NCBI GenBank assembly: GCA_949316235.1
Contig: OX438751.1
Coordinates: forward strand, 8,208,413-8,272,412
Source of the DNA: Oegoconia quadripuncta
Taxonomy: Eukaryota; Arthropoda; Insecta; Lepidoptera; Autostichidae
DNA length: 64,000 nt
Reading direction: 5' to 3'
Below, one piece after another: positions 34,641 through 46,170 of this stretch. The notes under the pieces were generated by a model. It saw only the letters and a program-made list of their open reading frames with translations. It was not told the origin of the DNA and made no database searches. Position 1 is the first letter of the stretch. The number at the start of each line of letters is the position of its first letter. The position numbers and the translations under genes are program-made.

Positions 34641-36334
34641 TGTAGGCAGAGAAAGCTATCATTGATAGAATAAAGTAGATAATATGAAGTAGTTATTTGT
34701 CGATTATTTAGAAAATTGTTCAGGACTTCTGTCTGATTACCTTCTGTGACGCAATGAAGTTCATATGAGTGATTTTAATTATTTTCGATCACTGAGTCAA
34801 AAATCAGGAACGATTAACCGAAGTAAAAATCGTTCTTACACTCCTATTAAAGCATCTGCTTCTACATTATTCGTAAATATTTTTATTTTTGTCTTGGTGA
34901 TAGTGATTTTAAATTAAAATATGATTATGTAAAAGTTTCACATTTCTAAGAAGTACAAATTGAACAGTTCGAACAATTTTCCTTTCTATTTCTTATCTAA
35001 CTGTTCCGACACGTACTTATCCCTAATACTTTAAATTCACAGCTACAATCATGATACCTATACTTTTTCACCCTTTGATACAGCTGGGCTCAAGCATAAA
35101 ACCAATTCGTTTCCTCTCGCATTCATACTAATTAAAAAACTGCGGACAAATTGGTGGCCACTCCTCGCCCAAGGGAACATAAAATATCCATTCCATTGAC
35201 GGCTCGGCTCGCCATTGATTAATTTTATCCAATCGGTTGCGATTTTAACTTTTTCATTACTTAATTGTCACGCTTCATTAAGTAGAAAAGCTTTTGGTGA
35301 TGGTCGCTGTCAGATTCATATTATTCGATTTTCGTTAAAAAATTATAGCTACTAAGGTACACTGCCGCGACATCATAGTATACTCATATACCTATCTATG
35401 CGGACGGCATAGGGGTGACTACAATGTATTATAAACCTTGTTTGAAGCGTTGAGACGTGACATAGGATTAATATGGGTTAGTGTCTAAGGTCACGTCATG
35501 AATTGTACATTTTGGCGTTATACAACTTTGAGTGAATAATTTGCAATGACGTCACAACACTGAAACAAGCTTATTTAAAATAAGATTAAAGTAGTGCTAT
35601 GAGATGACAACTTGTCACCAGAAAAGTGTACTAAACCTGATTTATAAAGAAATTCCTTGTATCCCATGCGGTATGTTATTCAAACTTACAAGTCGATTTT
35701 TTTCGAAATGACGCTTTTAATGAAATTTTACGTATAAGAAGGATAAATAGATCTAACAATTCTATTGCATTTTTTGTTATAATGGAAAACTTAAAATCGT
35801 TTTAATTTTGTTTCAATACTATTTTTCGAAAATTTACTCTACTAGCTTTTTAGATCGATATACGTGCTTATGCGTATAAAGTTTCATTACAATCGGTTTA
35901 TTCATTTCGAAAAGTTTGGACATGAAAATTTGTATGAAATACCGTGTGGGATAAACCCTCTTAAGGTAAAGTCTTTTACTTTCGCAAAGGGGTCATTTCA
36001 GATCACTTTTTTTAAAATAAACGGTGAAATTTCTCTCTTAGACTACATTTATCCCAGTAGCGTACCTCCATATAGACAGGAAGGCAGTGCCTGCGCCCTA
36101 TATATTGTAAGCTTTCCACGAAATGTAACTGACATGAACAGAAAATATTCTAAACAGTTGCGGAGATTGCTAAAAGAGTAAGTTATTAATTTGTAGTTGT
36201 ATTTTTTCTCATTTAATAGCAAATTTTTATCATCCTACTTACGCTGTGACAAAACGCTTTGCAAATCAGTGGATTTATCCCAATCCATGGTCCGAAAATT
36301 GTAACATTATCAACATCATCATCATATCAGTTTT
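34641..36334. other. Mostly unassigned; weak island at 35.1 kb
   Basis: The 105-codon frame at 35864-36181 (starts in ATCGATATACGTGCTTATGC) has no domain or coding bias I can defend. Confidence 0.45.
35090..35300. promoter_or_regulatory. Low-repeat block with homeobox-type words
   Basis: CATACTAATTAAAAAAC, CCATTGATTAATTTTATCC and TTACTTAATTGTCACG, moderate GC. Weak candidate. Confidence 0.2.
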
Positions 36335-36625
36335 AACCGCCTCCGTGGCTCAATGTAAACAACATTGGGTTTACGATTCGGAGGTCGCGGGTTCGAACCC
36401 CAGCGGGGTACATGTTTAAGTACTCGGTTTGGTTGGTGGTAGGGCATTTCAAATGTCGGCCTGACTAGTTACCACCATCTTATCTAAATCTGTCGCCAAG
36501 CAGTAATGTTAATAGAATTGTTGTGTTCCGGTTGTCAGAGATAAGATAGCCAGTCCTTCAAATGTGTTGGGGTTTTCGGGTGAGTACGCTTAACTTCATT
36601 TTCACTTAACATCAGGAGTATACGG
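36335..36625 (+). mobile_element. SINE-B, full length
   Basis: Head AACCGCCTCCGTGGCTCAAT, B box GGTTCGAACCCCAGCGGGGT, GGTTGGTGGTAGGGCATTTC and tail CACTTAACATCAGGAGT. Best forward example. Confidence 0.85.
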
Positions 36626-37154
36626 AAGTATAAACAAAACTCTACAACCCGAAAAAACAAATGAAGATCGGATGGCCGCTTTCCCGCCTATTTTGTTTTG
36701 TTTTTTTTTTCTGTGGCCGGCCAGTTATCCAGCCATTATTTTTCATTATCATCATTGAAGAAATGGTAAATGTTTTGCCCAAATCTATGTTATTTTAAAG
36801 AAATAGTTGAAACTAAATTATAATAAAGTCATTTAAAAAAATATATTCTTTAATTTAACACTTACCTTTACGTTATTTCAATTTTACATTGCGCTGTAGG
36901 TAATTGATCTTTCTTATGAGACCCGTAGTTAGTGACCACGATTCAGTGCCATCAGTCAGCAGCACTGGTAAGTGGTAAGTAACTTGTTTACATTTTAAGT
37001 TGAACACGAACGCATATAAAGATGTTACAGTTTTTGTATCAACTAGCGAGATGATTGGAGCGATACGTATTTGCTGAGTATAGTACGTAGGTATGTCTTA
37101 ACGCCAGTATTGAAGACTGCGATGAAGTCATTCTTGAACATTACGGGTGATTCA

Positions 37155-37197
37155 AATGAATAGATAGTGATACAAGTGAATAGATAGTGATACAAAA
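37155..37197 (+). repeat. Two-unit tandem duplication
   Basis: GAATAGATAGTGATACAA occurs twice in a row, separated only by one junction base. Confidence 0.8.
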
Positions 37198-37309
37198 CCC
37201 ATTAACAATGTTTAAATAGGTAAGGTTATTTATATTTGTGTTAGAATGTACGGAAAATTTTATTGTAAGCTTTGGATTGAGAATCTCAAATTTTATTATA
37301 ATACATATG

Positions 37310-37540
37310 GAAAGTTATCAGCAACAATCTATATCAGTCCATTGTTGGACATATTTTCAAGTTGGAAAGAATTAGGCCTAATCAACACGCTTGGCAGGCC
37401 GGTTGGCGGTCGCAGATTTTTTGGGAACTCCGCAGCAATGACGTTTCTGCCTGCTCATCACTTGTTTATATTATTATGGTCATGATCCCTTAGTCGTCTT
37501 TAACGACGCCCACGGGAAACTGGGGCTGGTCCTAGTTTAC
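37310..37540 (-). mobile_element. RTE-like 3' end plus family-E-like piece
   Basis: ATATCAGTCCATTGTTGGAC, GGCCGGTTGGCGGTCGCAGA, then CCTTAGTCGTCTTTAACGAC and CCCACGGGAAACTGGGGCTG. Same module order as at 22505, so the two pieces probably belong to one element. Confidence 0.5.
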
Positions 37541-37544
37541 TACA

Positions 37545-37770
37545 ACAATAAATAAATAAATATTTCGGACACTTACGCCAATTATCTAGTCCCAAACTAA
37601 GCAAAGCTTGTACTATGGATAGATAAAGGATAAACACATAAATATTTGTAAAAACATCCATGAGTGTACTGTTTGTTCGTATTCATCACAGAAACATTCA
37701 CCCCTCGCGGGAATCGAACCCGCAACCGTTGGTTTCGCTGACACTATCCACTACACCAATCGGCCGTCAA
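37545..37770 (-). mobile_element. SINE-A, full, reversed, well preserved
   Basis: Tail TCCCAAACTAAGCAAAGCTT, body with ACATCCATGAGTG, reversed B box GGAATCGAACC, and head ending CACTACACCAATCGGCCG. Confidence 0.85.
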
Positions 37771-38889
37771 TTTTGGATTAATATGTTGGAGTAATATTTC
37801 ATTTTTCAACATCGTATTTTACAGTAAATGAAAGGTTTACTACGAATGCGACTAATATGTAATATTATTTGCATATAATGACCGCTAATGGTCCGAGGCA
37901 TTATTCGTGGGCCGCGACCTCAAAACCGCCGCAAGAACCGTTTGATCAATGTACAATCGGCAACACAATTAAGGTAGCATTACTTATAAATATACGTAGG
38001 AAAAAAGTCTAAAGGGAAATTATTATGCAAGTTTAATTGAAATTTATCTATCACTTGATGATGACATGATCGGTGTAAAGGATAATATAACAAATTATAA
38101 CCATACAAACAATATCATAAAAATTAAGCTTGCTACTTTATTTGTGTTGCCGGCTGTACTTACCCGTATATGTATCCTGGATACCTAACCCCCCAGCTCT
38201 ACACGGTTTAGTGCATATCGTAGTCATAATTTAATAGCAAGAGAAATATTTACCACTACGTAACTATACTATATGGCCTAGTTCCGTACATAATTCCATC
38301 TTTTTTGATGTTACGTGAATTGACGTAAACATCTGAAGTCATAATTAATCCTAGATCTGATGGGATCGCGCTCTCATGTAACTTGCAATTTATCTGAGGT
38401 GTGCGGTTATCGTATATCAATCAGTCGGAACACATTGTATACTAACTTAATTTAAATACATAAGTACCTATGAATAGACGTTGTAATAAATAAATATCTA
38501 CTGTAAAAAAAGACGATCTATATACAATTAATGCAACTATGTAAATAAAGATTTTATGGAATCAATGTTTCAGCTCATCATATGATACACGACTTTAATA
38601 TTGTAAAACAAAATGGATGCGCTAGTAAAGCATCTCTATGAGGATGGAATAACTTAATTAAGCAGTGTGCTACCATTAATCATGTAAAATTGTATGAATA
38701 ACTGTGATGCCGACTGCACAATAACATGTGTCTTATGTTCTTCAATAGAATAGATTAATATAACCGTTAATTACACTCAAGATTAAATAATAACTCTTAA
38801 ATAAATAAAATAAAAATTATTTATTTGCAAGGATATGGTACAATAGGGTCTTAATAAATTATTTTCCAAGACATACTCTTTGTAATTAA
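37771..38889. other. Nothing recognised
   Basis: Strongly AT-rich spacer. Confidence 0.5.
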
Positions 38890-39010
38890 GTACCGTGCAC
38901 CCTACCAGTTTTTCGTTTTACAATTTTCCAATAACTGTGGGTTGTCTGGAAAAGATCGCTTTTAGTGATAAGGCCGTCTAACTGTGTTCTATTGTTATTA
39001 TCAAAATCAT
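38890..39010 (+). mobile_element. Family G: LINE 3' end fragment
   Basis: CCGTGCACCCTACCAG, GGAAAAGATCGCTTTTAGTG, ATAAGGCCGTC. Confidence 0.6.
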
Positions 39011-39269
39011 TGTAAATTATTTATATTGTGTATTCTCGGAACATATTTTATTTATTTAGTTTTTGTAAATATGTACAAAGTTCTCTGTGCCCTTATTTTG
39101 TATTAATCATAAACTTCTTAATTGTTCCTGATTAAGTGAAATATTCACAATGTAACTAGAAAATATTTATTTAATTACCTAACATCAACGTGATTCATCT
39201 GTAATCAATCACGATAAATCTTGATAAGGGAACATTCTAAATACCTGAATACGTTAAGACTCTTTGTAA

Positions 39270-39560
39270 TTCAGATCACTACACGAGACTTATAAGAACA
39301 CGTCGCCGAACACATAACGTTTTTGGAAGCGCCGTTTAATGAATTAAATTGACTTTTAGTTGACATTGTAAGTTAAAACTTACGCGACTGTAATGTTAAG
39401 TGGATCGTTTTGTCAGTCACTAATGGCCGAGGATTTGTCATTGTCGTCAAACAGGTGTGTCGTGACGAAAAACATGTAGTAATGACCGTACAAGTGCAGA
39501 CATTGTCTCCTACAAATCGAGCGCTCTCACCCGCAATTAGAGACAACCGACCGGAGACGG
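39270..39560. promoter_or_regulatory. Low-repeat block
   Basis: AGCGCCGTTTAATGAATTAA, GGATCGTTTTGTCAGTCACT and CACCCGCAATTAGAGACAAC. No ORF. Weak candidate. Confidence 0.2.
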
Positions 39561-39619
39561 GCCGTTGATCTACGAAATGTGGATTTGGGAAGATAAAAAG
39601 ATATATTACTCCTTATATA

Positions 39620-39725
39620 TATTCAACATCGTTATATCAGCCACAGGACGTCCACATCTGTACATAGATCTCCCCATAGGTTTCCAGAGTGACCGGTTGG
39701 AACGACAAATTTTAACCACAACGGT
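39620..39725 (-). mobile_element. RTE-like 3' end fragment
   Basis: CAGCCACAGGACGTCCACAT and CAGAGTGACCGGTTGGAACG match 26112-26200. Confidence 0.5.
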
Positions 39726-39945
39726 CATGTATACAGGGTGTAAATTTAAGTACTTCTAAGCCTTAAACCACGTACGTTACTTGAGTACTTTTCACTAAAC
39801 CCAAAAAATATAAAAATAAATACAAAAAAGTATAAAAAAAATTGAGTACAAAAAGTAGGTAATACACGTACACAAGATTTATACGCTTTATATATAAAAC
39901 AAATCCGAAATATACAATTTCTGGGTTTATTTAAATGTACTCACT

Positions 39946-40110
39946 TGACGACCTATTTGGTGTACTGGTTAGAAATGCTGACTGTTATACCAAAAGGTCG
40001 CGGGTTCGAATCGCGCTAGGGGCATATGTTTGTATGATGAATACAGACATGCGTACCCGAGCTATGCATGTGTTTCATTAATATGGTCATGTGTTTACAA
40101 AAAAAAATGT
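39946..40110 (+). mobile_element. SINE-A, head and body
   Basis: CGACCTATTTGGTGTACTGG, GGTCGCGGGTTCGAATCGCG and body words; the 3' tail is lost. Confidence 0.75.
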
Positions 40111-40974
40111 ATTCGTGTAGTTGATGTGATGGTAGGTATGCGAAATATTTTTTATGCCCGGGTAGCACTTGACCACAATCACAGATTATAGAAAATGTGT
40201 ATTATTATCTTCCATTCCTCTTGAAAACACCAGAAACCAAGAAAAACAGACAATTTGCTCTCTCTAATAATAATGTACTTAAATGACGATAAGCAAAATC
40301 TTTATAGACACATGTGAAATCTGTAGATACAGACACCGACAGTTTATTGTGGTGTTAATACGGTAGGCAGATATATTTTTCTATTAAAATTTTCTTAATA
40401 TTTCCGTGAATTACCTAAATGAAGTTACGGATAATAACACCATCAAAATTTAGCGTACTGTTAAACTTTATGGCCTCTAAACTTGTCAGAAAGTTTTTAC
40501 AGCCCGTGACGGCAATAATAAGTGTGCCGATTTTAAGTGCGACTGAGGTGTCCAAAAAGTACGCCAACAAATAACTTTTCAATAGTTGGATACTCTGTGG
40601 CGTCTATTCGTAAACTATAGTGCTTGAAAATCTAGGCTGGGGGATTACCTTTCTAGACAAGATAAGATGTGTATGTACCAAGAAGGACCACACATAATTA
40701 TACATAGGCTAGGTCTATATCGTGGATACCATAATTTCCATAACAGAGAAACAATTGTGCTGGTCATTACAACTTATAAGTAACTTAAAATAAACATGTA
40801 TGCGGAGCCTAAAGATAATAAAACTAGTATTAGTGTGTATGTTGAAATTTTACAGATTGCGCGTACGGATATGTGAATGTCCATGTGTGTGAGAGTATGG
40901 GAGTGTTCGTAATTATATGCGTGTATTAGCTAAGCAACAATTATTTTTAGACCATTACAACAACCTTACTATTG
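40111..40974. other. Nothing recognised
   Basis: AT-rich spacer between SINE-A and SINE-B copies. Confidence 0.5.
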
Positions 40975-41155
40975 AACCATTTTTGATTTGACTACATAAT
41001 GTTTACAAAACAGAGGTCCCGGGTTCGGTTCCCAGCGGGGTAAATATTTAGCACTCGGTTTGGTGGTAAGGCATATGAAATATCTGTTGGCAAGGGATTC
41101 TGGGTGACCTCATTTTTGCTTAAAATCTGGGTCAGCGCTAACCAGTATAAATAAA
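40975..41155 (+). mobile_element. SINE-B, degraded with internal loss
   Basis: GGTTCGGTTCCCAGCGGGGT, AGCACTCGGTTTGGTGG, then a shortened tail with CTTAAAATCTGGGTCAGCGC. Confidence 0.6.
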
Positions 41156-41229
41156 AAATAGATTTTATCTAGTATTTAATTTAGTTAGGTCTGACTATTG
41201 TAATGAATGTGTATCACAAATGCCTCATC

Positions 41230-41415
41230 CATAGTTTAATAGGCGAAGATTTCGCGGTCAACGAAGCGGCCCGTCACGGTGTACTGACCATAATTGTGGC
41301 TCGTCCGACAAATATATTAAGTATTCGTGATAGAGGCGAACACTGTGTAATTTTCGAACGTTTCGCCGCAAACTCTCGCCCCCGGGGGCGAAACTTGCTA
41401 GGAAAAGGGACTTGA
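41230..41415. promoter_or_regulatory. GC-rich block
   Basis: GCGGTCAACGAAGCGGCCCG and GCCCCCGGGGGCGAAAC. A 70-codon frame crosses it but has no recognisable domain and starts in AT-rich repeat-like DNA. Confidence 0.2.
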
Positions 41416-41689
41416 ATCACTATTTATTATATCAACATAGCAACGAACACAAACCACAGAGTAGGTGTTGGTTTTTGGTAAAACAGCTTTTTTTTCTCAT
41501 GGTTTAAAAAAAGCGGTTCATAAAGACTGAAGCAATTAATAAATATAATTTTCATTACCACTCTTCAAACTATGACAGGCTCTGGGTTTGAAAACGAACG
41601 AATTTCTTATTACAGCTCGTTAAAGAATTCAACGAGACAATGGGAAATATCCTTAAATAACTCTAGTTATAAAATAATTGAAATTAAAA

Positions 41690-41885
41690 GAGCGATGCCT
41701 AGAATTATTTCATCGCGGAAATTTGTTTATCCCGCGGGAACTATTCCTTTGTTGGAATAAAAATATCCTTAGAATATAGTATATAGGTATATACTAAATT
41801 CCATCCAAATTCGTTCATAGGTTTCGCCGTGATTGAACAACAAACAAACATCCAAACTTTCGCATTTATATAGGTAAGTTAGACA
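41690..41885 (+). repeat. Family F copy
   Basis: TCATCGCGGAAATTTGTTTA, CCCGCGGGAACTATTC, TTCGCCGTGATTGAACAACA, TCGCATTTATATAGG. Confidence 0.65.
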
Positions 41886-41954
41886 TGCTAGAAGTTAGAT
41901 GTATAAAGTTATGTATTAGAATCGTTTTATTCATTTCGAAGGTTTTATTGGCTG

Positions 41955-42025
41955 CGTGATGCCCTGCTGAGTGGAATAGGCCAACCCTCCTCTTGTCGTG
42001 GGTGTCGTAAAAGGGGAGTAAATGG
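41955..42025 (+). repeat. Family E 5' fragment
   Basis: AACCCTCCTCTTGTCGTGGG and TGTCGTAAAAGGGGAGTAAA; ends in unrelated sequence. Confidence 0.5.
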
Positions 42026-42189
42026 TCGTGAGTATCACAACATAGTCAAGTGATGGGCAGCAGCGTCATCACCAACTCGCCTGCCAAACGACGAAATCCT
42101 TCCATGAAACGCGATGAAAATCGCACCAAAGGAAAAACTTATGAGTGTGTAAGGTATATCTAACTAATATAATGTTTATCCCCGCTCAA

Positions 42190-42640
42190 CCGCATGCTAA
42201 CCGCCCTCAATGCTCTCCTGCAGGCAGTCCCTGACTGTGATGTGTTTGTAGATGGATGATGGGAAAGTATTATTGTCTGATTGCCTGAGTTTCTGTGAGC
42301 GAGATGTATGAATGGAGATATATTTTTAAGAATGTCATAATTGCATTGTGTTGTTTTCTGACATATAATTTGTATTCTCTTTGATTTTTATCTTTATTTT
42401 TTCTTATCTTTTGTATAATTATTGATATAGACTTTATTTTATTTTTCTCTTTGCATTTTTGTTGTTTAACTTTAACTTATTTGTATTATTTGTATTATTT
42501 TATAGACATTTAATTAGCTCTTTTAACTCTTTTAATTTTTATTGTAATTTATTTGTATTCTCTCATAATTTGTATTATCCTGTTGACATTTAATTAGTTC
42601 TATTTAACTTATAGTAATTATTAATTATGTAATTGGGAAC
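42190..42640 (+). repeat. T-rich degraded tandem, probably a LINE 3' region
   Basis: TTGTATTATTTTATAGACAT with TTTAATTAGCTCTTTT is repeated as TTGTATTATCCTGTTGACAT with TTTAATTAGTTCTATT about 90 bp on. It follows a GC-rich piece with CTGCAGGCAGTCCCTGACTG. Confidence 0.4.
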
Positions 42641-42659
42641 CCTCCCGTGTAATTAATTA

Positions 42660-42860
42660 AATTAAATTATTTGTTGCTCAATTACGGCGAAACGGATGAA
42701 TGGCTTTGGATGAAATTTGGTACATAGGTAGAACCTACCGTGGATTAAAACATATGACATTTTTTATCCAGATGAAGTGATTAGTTTCCAAAACAAATTA
42801 AACATATTCGCAATAAAGTTATTCAACTCAGGCGAAGCCTCGGGAGGAAAGCTAGTGTTA
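42660..42860 (-). repeat. Family F copy, reversed
   Basis: TTGTTGCTCAATTACGGCGA, GGATGAAATTTGGTACATAG, AATAAAGTTATTCAACTCAG, GGAGGAAAGCTAGTG. Confidence 0.65.
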
Positions 42861-43257
42861 AATATAAACAAAGATTCTACTTACTACTCACACAGTTATA
42901 TGAGAGGGAAAGACATTACCGACGCAAGCGTAGACAGGACAAATTGGCGAACAATACGTCTTTTTAGACGTTATCATGTATCTTACACGCGATTACTGAT
43001 GTGCCAACGCTGATAACGTTGCACCTATTGTCTAAGTCAATGTACTTTACACAAACCAGGCTCTTCAAGTACGAACTACAACGAAAGTAATATAAATGGA
43101 ACGACCTACCTCTACCAGTAAAAAAGTGTAAAATAATTAATTGTTTTAAAAACACCTAATTAAAATTTAATAAACCCTATTGTAAAAAACCAACTATAAA
43201 GATGGAAATGCCTATGTGCTTTAGAAGCTCTCTATACGTATGCTCACTTGTAATATA

Positions 43258-44058
43258 CAGGGCGTCCCAAAGTTATGGGACATGAAGGGGAAGTACCTTA
43301 AATATCGTAGATAGTGAATTTTGCTCAAAGAAGACTTTATGTTATTTTTAAAAGTTAGTAATTCTGCATTCATAGATTTTCTAAAAATTATTTGCTTCGG
43401 CTGGGAATCGAACCGACTCAAATGTGAAAAAAAAAACACCCTACTTTTATGATGCCAATCGAAAGAATAGCTAAAAAATAATAACTCTGCCTAAGTAACA
43501 TAGTATTTTAAAAGAAAGGAACAACGTGAAATTAATCATTTTAATCAAATAAAAAACATACATGAAACTGCCGTAGTCAATTAAGTAGGTATTTTTTTGT
43601 AAATTAATTAATTAAATGCTCAAAATGTGATCCCTCTTGTCTTACGCAAATCGCCAATCTTTTAATGAGCCCGCTGCCTGTTGATTTTCTAATCATTTTA
43701 TGGTGAACACTCGATGTGATATGGCACAATTCTGTTTGCAACTCGCCTACGTTCTCGTATCGCTTTTTGTTTTGACTCAATCATTTTATGTTGTTCCTTT
43801 CTTTTAAAATACTATGTTACTTAGGCAGAGTTATTATTTTTTAGCTATTCTTTCGATTGGCATCATAAAAGTAGGGTGTTTTTTTTTTTCACATTTAAGT
43901 CGGTTCGATTCCCAGCCGAAGCAAGTAATTTTTAGAAAATCTATGAATGCAGAATTACTAACTTTTAAAAATAACATAAAGTCTTCTTTGAGCAAAATTC
44001 ACTATCTACAATATTTAAGGTACTTCCCCTTCATGTCCCATAACTTTGGGACGCCCTG
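43258..44058 (-). mobile_element. Mariner-like DNA element with 268-bp terminal inverted repeats
   Basis: The termini are CAGGGCGTCCC... and ...GGGACGCCCTG, each next to TA (43256-43257, 44059-44060), as expected for Tc1/mariner target duplication. The inverted repeats run 43258-43525 and 43791-44058 and differ at only a few positions in the stretches I compared. The 265-bp centre holds the C-terminal end of a transposase on the minus strand. The DDE catalytic core is absent, so the copy is non-autonomous. Both arms carry a GGTTCGATTCCC word (43902-43913 and inverted at 43403-43414), identical to a tRNA-type B box. Confidence 0.85.
43604..43780 (-). pseudogene. C-terminal remnant of a mariner-like transposase
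   Basis: Minus-strand translation gives about 59 residues with RYENVGELQTEL, then GSGLIKRLAICV, and ends ...GSHFEHLIN before a TAA at 43604-43606. The RYENV and terminal C-x(n)-HFEH pattern is typical of the end of IS630/Tc1/mariner-type transposases in insects. An upstream in-frame stop and the inverted repeat replace the rest of the protein. Broken copy, no activity expected. Confidence 0.7.
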
Positions 44059-44569
44059 TATAATTTCAGAATCCTCATGATACCTTTACCAATATTAACC
44101 ATGTTTGTAGCCCTACAATAATTTTCCTTTTTCATTCTAACAAATTTTAACAGTCAGGTCCGCTCTCGGTTACTTTTTTGTGATGTAACTTATCCCGTAA
44201 TCTAACGTAGGTACTTCATTATTTAAAATCTATTGTTTGTTTGCTTTATTGTACAATAGAAAGTAAATACATAACAAATTTACTTAAATCTATGCACAAA
44301 GGCCATCCATCCAGTCGTATGGCTGTTATTAGGGTATAAAGAATATCACATACATACAAAGATAACCCTAACATAATAATAATAAAGTTGGGTAAAAAGC
44401 AATGTAAGAGGTGGTTTGTGCAAAAGCAAAAATTCGCGTGCATACAGACCTATAACAGATTTTAAAAAAAGCTAGACCTCTGCCATTTATTGTCGTTTAA
44501 AAATCATATAAAATCCTCGGGAATTTTATTTCTGACGAACGACACTAACACACATCCTATTATAATTTG
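44059..44569. other. Mostly unassigned
   Basis: GCTTTATTGTACAATAGAAA at 44240 resembles the reversed poly(A)-signal end of a LINE; nothing else. Confidence 0.4.
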
Positions 44570-44960
44570 ACGATCGATTGGTGTAATTGACCAACGGTTG
44601 CGAGTTCGAATTCCGCGAGGGGTACATGTTTGTGTCATGAATACGAACATTTAGGTTGGTGGTAGGGTATTTTAAATGTCTGCCTGGCTAGCTACCACCA
44701 TCTTATCTAAATCTGCCGCCAAGTATAGCAAAGTTAATAGAATTGTTGTGTTCCGGTTGTCAGAGATAAGATAGCCAGTCCCCCAAATGTGTTGGGGTTT
44801 CCGGGTCAGTACGCTTCCATCTTCGACCTCATCTTCACTTAACATCAGGTGTGATTGAGTCATGGATTTTTATATAAATATTTATGTATGTTTATCCGTT
44901 ATCTAGTATCTATAGTATAGTAGCTTTGTTTACTTTTGGACTAGATGATTGGTGTAAGTG
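44570..44960 (+). mobile_element. SINE-A split by a SINE-B insertion
   Basis: Head CGATCGATTGGTGTAATTGA to about 44652, then resumption at about 44866 with CATGGATTTTTATAT and the tail TTTTGGACTAGATGATTGG. The middle is a SINE-B 3' half on the same strand. Confidence 0.75.
44653..44865 (+). mobile_element. SINE-B 3' half nested in SINE-A
   Basis: GGTTGGTGGTAGGGTATTTT through CACTTAACATCAGGTGTGAT, matching the 3' halves at 16325 and 36335. It lacks the tRNA-like head. Confidence 0.75.
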
Positions 44961-45394
44961 TTTTAATTACAATGAATTTCTTTTATTAAATTAATTATAT
45001 TTATTTCAGCTGCTGTAGTCATTCTTTGGTGGCAGCAAACACTCCGCTGGGGGGACTGAAAATCGGCAGCTTTGCTAAGTCCTATATACCCTTTATCTCA
45101 AAATATGAATAATATTACTATACCATTCCTACGCAATCCGATCTTATTCTTTTCGAGTCAATGGCAAAAATTATGATTGCTTAAAGTAGTTCGATTCCGA
45201 TATACAGAGGTAACACTGCCAGCCTATTAGATACTATGGTGCCACATAGAAACGACTTGATGCTTTTTTTAAATTATTTGCTTGATTAACATCAATCAGA
45301 AGATGCACCGTTCACTTAACTATGAATCTGTCTAATTATAGTTACCTGTACTGATTTGGTGTGCGGCACGTGAAGAGAATATAACCAACAGATC

Positions 45395-45490
45395 ATACCA
45401 ACCCCGTCTCTTCCCGTGGGTGGCCCATAGTAGATTAAGCAACTTTCCACCCCCCGAAAACATCTAGGGATTCCACGTACGTGATGGTAG
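45395..45490 (+). repeat. Family E 5' fragment
   Basis: ACCAACCCCGTCTCTTCCCG and AACATCTAGGGATTCC; truncated. Confidence 0.55.
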
Positions 45491-45914
45491 AATACACATA
45501 ATTGAATTCAGCTATTTTGATAACGTCAATAAATTCTGCTTTAGTGCTAAATAGAGCTCAAAGGATAACAATTGGGTCATTGTAGTGCCACATTCCTTTT
45601 GCTGCTGATGGTACATACTCGTATATGGTCTTATACGAAGGATAGACTAAGACAGTTGTCTAATACGTGTATCATTACTCATTAGAGACTATAATGATTC
45701 AGAACGATAGTGGAATATTTTGTTGTTAGGAGTAGGTACTGTTCTTATGTATGTATTTTTTTATATATGTTCACATATTTGTCAGTTATTAACCGATTTT
45801 GATGATTTTATGATTGTTTTTTTTGATAGGGTTTATTAGGGTAACCAGGGTGGTTTCATATAAATTTGGTTAAAAAATCATGATGCACTCCGGAGATGAG
45901 AGAGAAACCTTACT

Positions 45915-45968
45915 AAAACGATACCACCCTCAGGCTCATCTTCACTTAACATCAGGTGTGATTGAGTT
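45915..45968 (+). mobile_element. SINE-B tail fragment
   Basis: CTCATCTTCACTTAACATCA followed by GGTGTGATTGAG. Confidence 0.65.
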
Positions 45969-45989
45969 TTTATGGTTTTTATGATTAAC

Positions 45990-46170
45990 TGGATACGCGT
46001 TTGACTACAATCTCACCTAATGGAAAGTGACGATGTAGTCGAAGATGAATCACGCGATCTCAGTAAATGCCTATTCACTCTGCTCATGAAGATCCCAAGG
46101 TGGTAGGATTCAGGAAAGATTGACGCAAGGAGGGAGTTCCATGCCTCGGCTGCTCTATCTAACAAATAAA
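45990..46170 (-). mobile_element. Family D copy, reversed
   Basis: GCGTTTGACTACAATCTCAC and AAAGTGACGATGTAGTCGAA mirror 19915-20030; it continues into GGAGGGAGTTCCATGCCTCG, a longer body than the other copy. Confidence 0.6.

Noticed and set aside
35864..36181. 105-codon frame as a gene
   Set aside because: No family resemblance; Phe/Ile/Ser-rich as expected of AT-rich non-coding DNA.
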